In this document: positions 10,490 through 22,559 of the stretch, piece after piece
How the letters are laid out: every line of letters begins with the position of its first letter
Position numbering within the stretch: the first letter of the stretch is position 1
Origin: Prostheceraeus crozeri
Lineage: Eukaryota > Platyhelminthes > Polycladida > Euryleptidae
Direction: 5' to 3'
Length of the DNA stretch: 64,000 nt
NCBI GenBank assembly: GCA_907163375.1
Contig: CAJQUW010000506.1
Span: 124,001-188,000 of the forward strand
The notes under the pieces: generated by a model
What the model was told of the DNA's origin: nothing
The model's input: the letters and a program-made list of their open reading frames with translations, nothing else
Databases searched by the model: none
Position numbers and translations under genes: made by a program

Positions 10490-12544
10490 TGAAAGTCTCA
10501 TTTTCGGTCTCGCTCCCTACAGAAACTCGCTCTGGCTGTCTGACAAATTATTGGTTGCGATTTTCAGAAATGCAATATAATTGAACTTCTTTAAAATAAG
10601 TGTACCAACATTGGAAACAATTTCGAGAGCATCTTAGACACACGAAGGTTCACAAGATGAATTCGTTTTTAAAATATTCAGAGCTGGTCGTTTTAACTTA
10701 TTTGCTAAAATCGTATTTTATTAATGGCATCGGACCATATATAAGTCCCACAATACGAAATGAAGATTGAAAATTGCTGTGTTACACACTTCCGATTGGG
10801 ACAGCAAATCACCATACCGATCAGTTACCTTCTCAAGTGCAATTTACAAAGTATTCATCAAGAGTAAAGCTTGACTGGACGTAGGGAATTCGTAATGAAA
10901 GTTAAATGGCTGGTTGAAAATGATGAGGAATGTTCATGAAGGACTCATAAAAGAATCTTTCTTGCTTTCTGATGCATCCTGCTGGGAAACTACTGTGAGA
11001 GATGCAATCACAAGAAAAATTCATGAAATAATTACCAATGAATGTTTCTTTTTTAGGTCTCTCCTCTTTCCTGGTTTTCTTCGATTCAGTTGCTTCGATC
11101 GGGGAATCAGTAGCAGTCGCTTCTCGAGAACATGCAGCAAGTAGAGAAGATGCAGATTGCGTAGAATTTTTGGAGGCTGAAATTGTAATATTTATTGCGT
11201 GAAGTGTCACTATCGTTTTGACAAATTTAATGACAGATTGTTTGTGAGACTTAGGAGCTATAGAATCACCGACTGGCGTCATCAAATGCTATGCATATGG
11301 ATAAAAATAATAAAAACTTCATATCGATCAGAAACTTCATTTACAATGCAGGAAATCAAATCTATGAATGCGCAGCATATCTAGGTTTTAATAAGTAACG
11401 TTTCTGTTTTAATTTTCTTATTTATCCTGCGGTATATTCTAACATAACAGAAATATCACTTTAACGAGTATTGTCTACTGTCTAGTAGCATTTACTGATG
11501 CCGTTTCTCGAAATGGCCGCAATGCACAGTAAATGGCAAGAGGCGTCCATAAAGCTTTACACGAAAGTCGAGCGTCTTTGAATAAAACCGTTGTCTCTGA
11601 AATTGACAGGCATTTTATTGTCAACAATTGGGAATTTTGCATGCGCTTGAGCAGTTTACAAGAAATACAATGAACGTCATTATTTAAATGATATCTATAG
11701 ACAAAGCACGTGGGTAGCTGATTTTAAGCTGAATCAGTGTTGCCACTCTCGAATATGGAAAAATATCTTTGCAACAAAAAATATCTCCGATATGAAGTAA
11801 CCCTAAAACAGATCCACAAATCTTTTAGCATCCACTTAAGCCACTGCATGCATGCGTGCACCCCAGCACAGTACAATCCTCTATTCCTGATTGCACGATG
11901 CAAGACTTACTGATGATTCCCATACAGACCAATGCATGAGCGCCCTTACCCGACTTCTAGTCCATTGCTCTGAGGAGACTCAACTGAAGGGGCCCTCATG
12001 GGGGAGGGGAACGCCACTAATTTTCTGATGTACTTTAAAATGGGCAGATAGTTTACGCGAGCGACGCCTGAAAGGTTTTGCGGTAGCGCATGAGATAGGA
12101 GAACAACTCATACTAGACGGGTTGCTCAGTGAATCAGTGTTTGTTAGAGTTATTGTTTGAAATAACAGGATCATGGCGCCCTGAAGAGGGCGGAGTAGGC
12201 GCTCGGGGAAGAATAGCAGGTGCGAGATCCGAGTCAGGTTCATTGTCTCTGAGAGGATCGGGATACCAGGCCTGTGATTAGCCTATGAGAAAAATTGAGG
12301 ATTTTCCTTGAAAAATTTGAGGAATGGAAACGGAGCCTAATGTGGTAATTGCAAAAAAAACTCCAAACTTTAGCATGGATTTTGGACCAAACTTCAAGTC
12401 ATGAAAGTCACAACTAAGAAGGTAACCCCAGGGTTGACCACACCACACCTTTAGAAGTTGTGCATGTTACAAAGGGATATTGGGCCTACGGAGAAAAAAA
12501 GTGTGGAAAAAAATTACGGAGAAAGAAAGTGTGTGAATCGCAGT
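10490..12544. other. No confident gene; one GC-richer block at about 11940-12290
   Basis: AT-rich spacer with short open frames on both strands (for example around 10902-11285) that I do not recognise and do not call. The block from about 11940 to 12290 is more GC-rich than its surroundings and may be an old repeat or a 5' part of the adjacent LINE, but I cannot support an assignment. Confidence 0.4.
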
Positions 12545-13422
12545 CGACTACAATGGGCGTGTAGAAGGGAGTCCAGACACAGATGTCACGGGAAGGTGTG
12601 GTACGGGAGTTAGAAATGAGGGAGGAGATCGGATAGTGGACTTCGCCACTGCAAATGGCATGGCCGTTATCAACACCTACTTTCAGAAAGGGTTAAGAAG
12701 GCTATCGACGTACACTAGTGGAGGTGCAAATACAGATCTCGACTTTATCATGTGCAAGAGAACTACAGAAAGTGCATGACTGTCATATAGTACCGAAGAA
12801 AGCAGCAGCAAAGCAACATAAACTGTTGATTTGCAAAACACTACTGCAAACTAAGGAAATGAAAAACCAGTCAAACTGCAGAAAACGGGCTGGTGGAAGC
12901 TGAAGTTGGAAGAGCAAAGAGAAATGTTTGCACGGAAAGCAGAGGGAAAATTAAGTGGGAAAGAAAAGTCGTGAACGGTGTTGAGTACCACTGTGAAGGA
13001 AGCAGCAAAGGAAGTTCTTGGGCTTACTTCAGGGAAATGCGGAAGCAGACATGGTGGTGATGCAAAGAAGTGCAGGATGCTATCAAGGGTGAGAAGAAAA
13101 TGAAATGAGCAAGGGACTTGAACAAGTGTGAAGAGACCATTGAAGCATGCAAGAAAGCAAACAAAAATGAGAAACAAGCAGTTTTCGCCGAAAGTAAACG
13201 AGCAGAAAGCCAAAAGTATAGCATATGGGAACCTGTATAAAAGCTTGGAAAGTAAAGATGGACAACAGATGGCGATTAGACTGGCGAAACAGAGGCATTA
13301 AGAATCTCAAGATGTGTACCAAGCCAGGATAATATAAGACAGAAATCAGCGGGTTTTAACAGATGAGGTACATGCACTGACTAGGACTGACTGACTAGTC
13401 AGTGGGTACATGTCAGAGGTAG

Positions 13423-13758
13423 ATGAAAGAGAACTACCAGCTGCTCATGAATGAAGAAAGCCCGAGGATACAAAGACAGATCGAGCCAAGGCAGAAGACG
13501 GAGGTGTATCAGTTAAATGAAATGCAGGTCTGTGAGACTTTGAAGGGGATGAAAAGTGGGAAGGCAGTTGGTCCTGACGATATTCCAGTGGAAGCTTGGA
13601 AAGTGTTGGATAGGACAGGAATAGAATGGTTAACGGCAGTGTTACGAAAACTCATGGAGACTGAACGGATGCCAAACAAGTGGAGGGAAAGTACATTGAT
13701 CCCTGTCTTCAAAAAGAAAGGAGACATCATAGACTGTGCGAGTTATCGCGGCATTTAA
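13423..13758 (+). pseudogene. LINE RT fingers fragment
   Basis: An open frame of 111 codons with CETLKGMKSGKAVGPDDIP, MPNKWRESTLIPVFKKKG and CASYRGI, which are RT blocks 0 to 2 of RTE-like LINEs. A stop follows RGI, then LMSHTLK, after which the hAT insertion begins. Confidence 0.9.
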
Positions 13759-13772
13759 CTCATGTCGCATAC

Positions 13773-13780
13773 CCTGAAGC
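13773..13780. repeat. 8-bp target duplication, left copy (CCTGAAGC)
   Basis: CCTGAAGC at 13773-13780 is repeated exactly at 19402-19409, immediately outside the inverted ends of the hAT element. Eight base pairs is the standard hAT target duplication. Confidence 0.92.
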
Positions 13781-14603
13781 CAGACTGACCACTTCGAAAG
13801 AAGAAAAAAAGAGACCTGTAGTAAGTAGTATGGAAAACGCGAAAAATTACACTTCATGGAGTAAGTTGTTCTGGACATGGTAGTAGTTATTAAATTCAAA
13901 CTAGGTTGCGCATGTCATCAAACTCGAATATTACGCACTTTCGATATCATCCATAGCACATGTAGCAATTAAGGAGTGTCTATGAGACATGCTGATCATT
14001 GCAAGCATGCATGCACGACCACAACTACATGTATTTAAGTAAACATTGCCCATGCACGTGCATGAACCTGTTAAATAAAAACGGACAGACGTGTGAAAAG
14101 GATATGATGTATTTTGTAAATTGGAGTAAATAAGAGTACAAAACAATAACAAAAACAAAAGGCTGCATGATCGCTGATTAGACCGGAAAAAATTATGTAT
14201 CACAAAATTGAGATCAAAACGGATTATTAGACTAACAAGTGGCAAAATGACTACATGATAATAACAAGATTGAAAATGGTGAGTGATGAGAGACGACTAT
14301 GGTCCATGTGAGGCAACTAAGGATCACTCTGAGACTTGGGACATATGGACTGAAAAGTTTTTCAAACAACTAGCAATTTTCATCACGAATTTTAAGATAT
14401 TCGGACTTAACACGCAAAGTGAACTTTTGCGTAAATAAAAATCCAAACTGAGCCGATTATTTTGAGTGTCGTCTACAGTTGCTTTTACAACAAGGATTTC
14501 TTATCAAGATGTTCTACATCACTGCCCATAGTTTTACTTTATATGTTACATGTTCAACAAAATTTAAGGAACAAAGGAATGGTCGAAGGGAGAAATTCAC
14601 TGC

Positions 14604-15725
14604 CTAAGAACGCGAGTTAAAAAATCTGTCAATTACCGATGCCGATACAGTCTCATATCGATCGGAATGGCTTCGGCGTTCCTCTTCTAATTTTTGCCGT
14701 TTGGCACGAAGCTTCTCCATATCTTCCTCAGCTTTCTTTAACTCTTTGTCAACCGCTATTATATCCGCCTTGACACTCGATGGATTTCTCCGCTTATACA
14801 CCTGCAATTCTCGCCGCAGTTCCATTGATTTCAGCGACACAATGGCTTTCTGTTCTGTCATTTCCTTTGAAACTGCTCTATACTTGCTGCTTGCCTCAGA
14901 CAAGAGCTTCAACAAATCAGTAGGCGGTTCGTAAGATTCAAATGTATCTCGACTGAAAAAACCGCTAACAAAACGTCTACTGTCGTAGGTTTCAAGAGTG
15001 ATGTTCGCCTGGAACTTCGATTCACTATAGTTCATTTCACTGAATCCCCTTTCGACAGACATATTATGTGGTAAAATGAGCAAAACACTTTTACAAACGT
15101 GAAGCAGCAAAGGGTACCCTCGCAAATGTCCCTTTTCGAAAGAAGTTACCAGGCTTAAATCCATGATACCTTCGGCTTGAGTTTTCACTCGAAGTGAGCT
15201 TAACTCATCCTGAACGGTAGAACGAGAGCAATCGATAGCTTCGCACAGCAAACCAAGCCTGTTCACGCTTTCTTTTGAAAAATCTTCGATTCTCAAGAAG
15301 AGAACGTAACAATAATGCACTATGTCCGATGACAGAAAAGGTGAAAAGCGATTCAATAACCGTGAAAGCTGATCTTCGTTGTGCTTGTCCCATTCAGCTT
15401 TGATGTCACGAATTTCACTGTCAAGCAAGTGGTCTAATGCAGCGATTAAGTGATGATTGTTCTTCGAGTATTGTAGATTTGAGCACTGTGAGGTTTGAGA
15501 ACTGAAGCTTCGTGCAAGTCGCGGCTCTCCTCGGCCGGTAGGCTTCATGTACAACTTCGACAAGTAGGAGCGAGGAGAAAGTTCCACAGATTGACCCAGT
15601 CGAGTGAGTAACTTCGATATTAGTTCCAACAAAGTCAAAAGGCAGCCATAGATTGTAAGATCTCCGCGTTGCATGCACTTGGTAAAGTCAAAGATTGGGA
15701 CACTATGGATCAGAAACTGATCCAC
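14604..15725 (-). pseudogene. hAT-A transposase, C-terminal half with coiled coil
   Basis: 373 codons. The hAT dimerisation block is at about residues 218-235 (LPHNMSVERGFSEMN). Beyond it the protein continues with a strongly charged Lys/Glu/Arg helix at about 275-355 (for example KKAEEDMEKLRAKRQKLEEE), predicted by eye to be a coiled coil, and ends DRFFNSRS. Most hAT transposases end soon after the dimerisation block, so the tail is an unusual extension. The first residues (FLIHSVPIFDF) overlap the end of the upstream frame by about 15 bp; one frame change near 15715-15740 separates the halves. Confidence 0.88.
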
Positions 15726-16624
15726 GTGAACAAGAAAAAGTCAGATTCAACGCATTTTATGAGCTCCTGGTCATTTGACATCAAAATGATCTTTTTGATG
15801 ACAGGAAACTGACTGCAAAATTCATGAAGCACTTCGAAAAGTGACAAAAATCGTGTAGGGCAATAATCTTTTATTCTTTCGAGTTCTAAGAACTTCTCAC
15901 ATTGGTGAAGAATTGACTTCACTTTTGATTTGTTATCCAAAAAGTTCGACAAATGCTGAGCAAAGTTGACAATACCTTGAATTGTTGAGCTCTTAATTTC
16001 GTCCTTCTGTAGTAGATGAGCGGTATGGCATATGCAACCGGTGGTTTCCATGAGATTGGGACAACACTCTTTCAACTGCGTCTTAAATCCTTTCCGATTG
16101 CCAGTCATAACATTGCAGTTATCGGTCATCAGAAAGATCAAATTTCCCAAGTCGAGATTGAATTTTTTCAACGTGTTCAGGGTTGCGTTCAGGATATTTT
16201 CGGAAGTTACTAATGTCATATCATCAAGTGTAACTGAACTAGACGAAGAAAGAAACTTTTCCACATCCAAGTCAACATGCAATTCTTCAGTGCTGAGATA
16301 CTGTAACCGACGATGATTCGCTTCGTCAAAATAGATAATCCAATATTCGAGTCGAACTTTATTGTTGTACGTACTTTCATCCACCAGTATGCCAAACTCA
16401 TTTTCGTGGAGAAGTTCTGTCAATTGCTGTCTCGCAAATGGAGCAATTGCATGGTTGAGAAGATATGTGGCTTTGATCCTACCGCAATTTATCTTCGCAT
16501 ATTTAGAGTCCGGAAACATTACACAATAAATAGATCGCTTTCGAGTACATGGATCACTACTTCTCAATGGTGCCTGGTTCAAGACAATGTTCAAAACATG
16601 AAAAAAAGTTGCTCGATTTCTCAT
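15710..16624 (-). pseudogene. hAT-A transposase, central catalytic part
   Basis: 304 codons. FGILVDEST around residue 82 carries the first catalytic Asp, LIFLMTDNCNVMTG around residue 168 the second, and GCICHTAHLL around 196-205 is the C-x-x-H motif of the hAT RNase H-like fold. CPTRFLSL near residue 255 fits the conserved (T)RW/F position. The overall look is that of the SCAND3/ZBED5-like branch of hAT proteins. The frame ends by a single frame change; the downstream frame completes the protein. Confidence 0.9.
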
Positions 16625-16929
16625 CGCCGAGTCATCACGAACTTTTGACAGAGCGGAAGGTTTGACAGAGCGAACTTTTGAAGGTTGCCCAATATTTGAT
16701 TTACATGCATTTTGGTGAATTTTCGTCGATTCGTGTTGACGAAGATTTTTGACCCCGACTTGACACCAATAATTTTGTTATCATATTTGCATCGCACTTC
16801 GGAAGGGGAGTTAGGAACCGGAAATGCCCACGGAAAGTCCGTCTTCATCGACGCATTGAACGAGCATGACATCTGAAATAACAGTAATAAAATGGAATCA
16901 AGAGACACTAACAAGATGATACCAAGCAT
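16621..16929 (-). pseudogene. hAT-A transposase, N-terminal BED-like region
   Basis: The peptide includes KTDFPWAFPVPNSPSEVRC, then GVKSGSKIFV and, further on, TKMHVNQ. Trp, Cys, Gly and His occur in the order seen in BED-type zinc fingers, but the second Cys of the C-x-x-C pair is not evident. It overlaps the next frame by a few bases in another frame. This is probably the DNA-binding end of the same transposase. Confidence 0.6.
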
Positions 16930-19300
16930 ATTTTTATTTCAAGAGGTGTAGTAATCTCGATTTTAATCAGTTTTCTACGTTTTACATTCCCTCTTCAATA
17001 AATGAGCAACTCTGATGATCTCTCGATGACTAAAGGTAAGTCCCGAAACTTTGTACATTTTGTATTATTATTCATTTGTCTTTACAAAACTAAGATTACC
17101 TACGAAAGCTTGGCCTTACACCTTAGTTTTCCAGAGATCATCATCAGATCTAACCCTGATTGTCATATTGCAAAATAGGCTGATCATAATATATGGCAAT
17201 TTTACAATTAATTATCACGCTAAATGATAATTACGAGTATATGGTAAGAACAAAATATTCTAAGACCCAGGCTTTCCTAACCGGTCTGTTCAAAAGCAAA
17301 TATACTATTTGAACATAAATTCCAATATCTAGTATCATACGCTGTATTCAAGCTGTTGTAGAACAAGTTGATCATTTTTATGATCAAGCTATGCATATAC
17401 TACAGCTTCCTCCAACGCTAACTGCAATTCAAGATTCTCCTATTAATACAAACATGCTCATTCACTTAGGGGATGTCGATAGGATGAGTTTTTAAACAAT
17501 TATCATGGGATGAATCAATTATCAACCCATGGGAATTACAAAGGCCCACGGACTTAAAAATAGCATGTTCAACGGCTTAATGCGTCAGTCTGCACAAATT
17601 ACATGAACATTCATATAATGATGGCTAAAACTCGGAAAATGATAATTCCACATCCATAGGCCAATTGATACGCAACTGCTGCAAAGGCATACCAAGTTAT
17701 AGATAAGCCTACATGTACCGGTAAATACAGACAGTACTGTGTATAATCCTTTAACTTTTACCAAGTGCTCAGTGATCTTCCTAACTAACAGTCGCACCGC
17801 ACTACAATTTGAAAGAACGACTACATGTATTTGTACACCTCTATCGCTACCGATGCATACACAAGCCACAGGCCTGTATATCAGAGTATCTTTAATTTGA
17901 GTGTGCAAATGGATACGTCGTACATGCATTGTAAATGTATATAGTGCATTCATACTCTTTTTACTTTGAATTAGCACAAGACCAAAAATGATTCTACGAA
18001 AGCCAAAATGCTATGTCATACAGTACATACGGCTCATACTGCGCCAATTAGTTAAATATTTTGACTGAAGTTGAAAAACGCCTCCATTCAATCATGTTCA
18101 ACTATATGATTTTTTGGATGGCATCGATACTAAAATCTAATTTCGGATCATTCAACTTCAACGATCGCCACAAAAACTTGAGAAACAGGCAAATGAGTCC
18201 ACATCTACGTGGGCTTTCCATTTATGTTTCCTAGCCTAGTTCTCGTCCAGGCCCATGGGCCACAATACCAAGCGGCCTACCCCTGCATAGGTACTTTCTC
18301 AGTATTGCAATATAAAGTTCGATATTTAATGACCATATGACGCACGAAACAGTGGCAACAAGATTGGTCTATGACATTGATTTCTATAGCATGCAGCATT
18401 TTGTTTACCCCCTTATAATGCAAGCACTTAACGGAAGTTGAGCATGCTCCTATAGAAAATTTGTGTTGTAGGAATGATTCATAAAATCTAGCTAGACGAA
18501 GTTAACTGGTAAGTAAACTGCAAATACATGTAGGTCTTAACCGCACAAATACAGTCACGACAGCAATATCCATGTTACGAATTGCAATCGAAAAACCAAG
18601 CTTAAACATGCTTACCGAGTACATCATCAGTAATTCAAAACAATTATTTTTCAAGGCGAACATATCTATTGTAATGAAAAAAGTCAGATCTGAACAGACT
18701 ATGAAAAAAACATGTCAGAGTACATTAAAAACATACAATTGCATAGGCATATACAAAATTTTACATACAAACGTATCAAAGCATGACTACTTCGATAAAA
18801 AATTGTCTGTCGGCAAGCGACTTGCAAAAATCATTCATGGCATGAAATGATAGCACTCCAATGTTGTGGATCACAAATTGAAGTGAATGACTTTCGGCGA
18901 CGAGGAGTTGATCATGAAGTTCAGGAGCGAAACTTGCGGTCACGTCACATGAGAGTTGAAAAATAGGTGCAATGATATGATGATTTTTCATTCTAAAACC
19001 CCAATTATAACCCAGATCACGACAAATCAATATATTCACAAAATTACTTTGCCATCACCAATCAAGTAAAGATTTCGTAGCTGTTCCTGAAAGCAAAATA
19101 CACTTTTGAGCCAAAGCATGCTGACTTTCAAAACTTATTTTACTCATAAATTATATATTGTGCCATCGATTCATCAATCTTTGAGAATCTTAATGACACA
19201 TTGTGATTGAATTTTCTGTATCAGGAAAATTGATTGATTTGTTTAGATAGTTTATGCATCCGCTTGCATGAAAAGAATATCCCACACTTCAGATTAGTGA
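16930..19300. other. Non-coding 5' portion of hAT-A
   Basis: About 2.4 kb between the transposase start and the right end. Short open frames at 17585-17977 and 18776-19039 on the minus strand are not recognisable. It may contain an upstream exon or promoter, but nothing is supported. Confidence 0.5.
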
Positions 19301-19308
19301 CTTAAAGA

Positions 19309-19390
19309 GAGGTCTCTAAAAAAAGAGACCTGTGGAAAAAAAGAGACCGAAAAGAGATGAAAAGAGACCGGTCTCTAAAAAGAGACCAAG
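19309..19390. repeat. Subterminal AGAGACC repeats of hAT-A
   Basis: Within 82 bp there are about seven AGAGACC or GGTCTCT motifs in both orientations, ending 11 bp from the element's right terminus. Clustered subterminal hexamers or heptamers are the transposase binding sites in Ac and other hAT elements; the same role here is inference. Confidence 0.8.
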
Positions 19391-19401
19391 TGGTCAGCCT
19401 G

Positions 19402-20645
19402 CCTGAAGCTATGAGAAAGAATAGCTGACAGGCTACGAAAGAAGGTAAATGTGTCACGTCAGCGATTTGGATTCATGCGGGGAGAAGCACGTCAGATGCA
19501 ATCTTTGCACTCCGTCAGTTGATGGAAACATACAGGGAAGGACAAAAAGATCTACATTTTGTATTCATTGGTCTGGAGAAGTCGTACGATCGGGTGCCAA
19601 GGCAGGAGGTATGGAACTGTCCACGACTGAAGGAAGTGGAAGAAAGGTACATCTACCTGATTCAGGATATGTATGAAAAGAGCAGAACGAGAGTAAGATG
19701 TGCAGCGGCCAGCGGGTGACACAAAAGACTTCGAAGTCAAGGTTGGGTTTCATCAAGGCTCGGGCCTTAGCCTGTTCTTGTATGTGGGCATCATCGATTG
19801 CATTACAAATGAGATCCACAGAACGGCACCATGGGATATGCTGTTTGCCAACGATGTTGTGGTGTGCGGAGAAACGCGAGAAGAAGTGCAGCAAACGCTA
19901 GAAGTACAAAGAGAAGCGATGGAAGAGAGAATGAAAGTGAGCAGGCAAAAGACGGAATATGTGAAGTTGAAAGCAAGAAAGGAGAGAGTAGAGAGCGAAG
20001 AGACGGAAGTGAGGTTACAAGAAGTGTTACAACAAATGAATAAATTCAAGTCGTGGGATCGACGGTGCAAGCAGACGGTGGATCGGACAAAGAGGTGGTA
20101 AAGCGAACTCAAGCGGTTGGGTGCTTAGAAAAGGGCTACATGAGTCATGTGCGACAGGAAGGTGCCAAAGAAAGTGAAGGGGGAAATGTTCAAGGTGACG
20201 GTGAGACCGGCGATGTTATACGGAATGGAAGAAGTTGCGATGACGAAAGCACAAGAGGAACAGATGCAAGTAGCAGAAATGAAAATGCTTAGTAGGCTTG
20301 ACAGGCTTGACGAAGTTGGACAGAGTAAGAAATGAGAACATCCGAAAGCGAGTGCAGGTTTGTGAGAGACACGACTGAGATGGCTGGGGCACGTGACGAG
20401 GAGAGAGGTGGATTAAGTCGGGAGAAGAGTGAGAGCAATGGAGATCGGGAAACGAAAGAGAAGGGGCCAAATATACGATGGAAGGATTGCACAAAAGAGG
20501 ATATGATGGCCACGGGATTGACGGAAGAAGATACAAAGGACAGGAAGCGATGAAGAAATGGGACCCGGAGTTCGAGTGATACCCGCACTGGCGACCCCAC
20601 TTAAAGTGGGATCAAAGCCACAGGAAGATCAATGGAAGTGGAAAT
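19402..20645 (+). mobile_element. RTE-like LINE, 3' half
   Basis: Starts with the right copy of the 8-bp duplication and continues the RT: RFGFM, DAIFALRQLMETYREGQKD (in another frame), FVFIGLEKSYDRVPR (motif A), VGFHQGSGLSLFL (motif B), WDMLFANDVVV (motif C, FAND instead of FADD), then YLGSTVQADGG, RPAMLYGME and the GHV/GRR C-terminal blocks. It ends near 20645 with a GDPTLSG-like tail. Many frame changes occur. Altered motif C implies that this copy had lost RT activity or is simply old. Confidence 0.88.
19700..20101 (+). pseudogene. LINE RT palm fragment
   Basis: A 133-codon frame covering motif B to the start of the thumb: FEVKVGFHQGSGLSLFL, APWDMLFANDVVVCG, and RMKVSRQKTEYVKLKARK. The catalytic pair is ND instead of DD. 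It belongs to the LINE split by hAT-A. Confidence 0.85.
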
Positions 20646-22559
20646 CATACTTACGAGCGATGCTATATAATGGATATTCAATGTGCAAATGTCATGACAT
20701 GGAACAGTTAATTTTTTCGTAGCAGTTTGTCTTGAACGATAAGTCAACAAGAAAAAATAGAAATGAGATAATTTCATTATCGTAAATTGAAATCTGCGTC
20801 TCGGCCTTTCCCTAGATGTCAAACTCCGCCGAATGTAGCTCAATTAAATTCGTGTAATGAATGTATTTCATCCATGAATTTCATCAGTGTCAATTCTTGT
20901 AGAGGATAACAAATGCAATTTGTCTTGGGACGCAGTTGAACTTAAATGCACTTAAGTGAGGACTCAGTGTGGAGACATTAGATTTGTGATTGCGTGAATT
21001 TTTCAAATACAGTGAATGCAGTCGATTCGCCAAATTTTGTGTGGACACAAAACTTAAGACGTAGGTGAGTCGCTGCTCAGTATGATAGTGAATTGTCAGA
21101 AGTCATAATTAACTTTAATTTCATCTACAAGTTTTGTATTTCATGAGTGATTTCTAGGTTTTAGTTATTGAAAAAGTGATTTCAATAATGACATCGAATT
21201 TAATAAATGACTTTGTGACTTCAAATGTCATCAACGGAATCTAAAGGGAAGATTAAAAAATTATGGAGGTAAAAGGTTTTCAAAAGCTTCATAGCGTTAC
21301 TGAATTACGGGGAATAACTCCGGCTACTAATTCCGGAGAATTATTTGGAATAGCCAAATAATATTGTTATGTTACTGCATAAAAGCTGTTCACTAATTCA
21401 ATCGTAATTTATTTAGATTATGTAGTAGGCAATTAATTATATTCACGTCACTTTTAGTTAAATTATTGACATTTCGATCTTAGAGTCAAAGGTTGAAGAA
21501 CTGGAATTAGTCCAAATCCTATTCTTGACTTTCAACGGCATAAAAGATTTGGTCAAATACAAAATTTGAAATCCCTACTCAATGGCAGAAAGTTTAATTT
21601 TCTAAACATCAACTTTTGTTTTTTATTTATGATGACTTTATTACAAATAGCAAACAAACGTTTATGTCATAAAATGAGACGTTCTACCATGGTGTAGGAA
21701 TTAAAAGTTTGTCTTCGAAAAAAATCGTTCATTTCGTTGAGAATTTTGGATGATGAGATTTAGTTTGATCAGGAGAATGTTCAAAAATTCTGTCAGCAAT
21801 TTTTGACTTGTTCGTACTTAGCACTACTCAGTTAATGCATCGATCTGCTAGCTTGTTACTAGTATTTAATAGTTGAAACCCATAAAGGCTGTTAAAGTGC
21901 TGGGATCTTCAATCGTCATTGCCCGCTATCGTCAGAGGAAGTGAATGAAGAACTAGTCTCAGACAACAGCTCACATAGCAATCTGCCTGCACTGCTGTCA
22001 AAGTCACGGTGCCAAATATAAAAATACAGAAGTAAGATGACTACTCACTACAAGGAGCAGTAACAGTAAAATGCGGAAAATAAGTGAAGAGAAAGTCAAT
22101 ACAATCATTTCCACAGAATTAGATAGCTAAGTTTTTTACTTTCAGTTTGCTCGAAGAGTAGACTAATTCAAAACGATGGCATATGCAGGGACTTATTAAG
22201 TGGGAAAAAGGAACTTTCACTATCTTACTTAGATGGGAAAAAGTAGTGCATTGGAAAAAGCTTGTGCATTGCTGTAAATTCACTCAAAATGCTTCGATCG
22301 CCCCGATTCCTTCAGATTCGAAGAATTCAGATCACTACGCACAAGTTTTCTCCATAATATCGGTCTCTTAGATTTTTTGTTTAGAAGTTGGTAGGCGTCA
22401 GAAATTTAGATCACTGTCTCTTCGCAAGATTCATAAATGAATTGCACCGTGACATCGATGTGTGACTGAACGAAGAACTGAAAGTGATATTGTAACTCGC
22501 GCACCACTCGCTGGTCTCCAAAGCTCACTGCTTATTCAGTGACGACTAATAGTGGCTGT
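20646..22559. other. No feature seen
   Basis: About 1.9 kb of AT-rich DNA without coding similarity, inverted repeats or tandem repeats that I can support. Confidence 0.5.

Larger units (their letters stand above)
12545..13780 (+). mobile_element. RTE-like LINE, 5' half (split by a hAT insertion)
   Basis: Degenerate plus-strand coding: an endonuclease block (DFATANGMAVINTYFQKG, then TYTSGGANTDLDFI), a Lys/Glu-rich linker, and the RT fingers ending in CASYRGI and LMSHTLK at 13778. Several stops and frame changes are present. The coding continues without noticeable loss at 19403 (LKL, then ERIADRLRKKVNVS), on the other side of the hAT transposon. The left end near 12545 is a 5' truncation, since the first endonuclease blocks are absent. 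Confidence 0.85.
13781..19401 (-). mobile_element. hAT DNA transposon (hAT-A), 5.6 kb
   Basis: Ends are CAGACTGACCACTT (left) and the inverse of CAGGCTGACCACTT (right), a 14-bp terminal inverted repeat with one mismatch that starts with the CAG common in hAT elements. It is flanked by the 8-bp duplication CCTGAAGC. The minus strand encodes a hAT transposase in three overlapping frames between 16929 and 14604. The right subterminal region (19309-19390) carries many AGAGACC/GGTCTCT copies, and one AGAGACC lies near the left end. The element sits inside an RTE-like LINE, so it is younger than that LINE. Confidence 0.95.

Noticed and set aside
10902-11285. 127-codon minus-strand frame with a Lys/Glu/Ser-rich part
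   Set aside because: No recognisable domain, no convincing splice sites, and the opposite strand is equally open.
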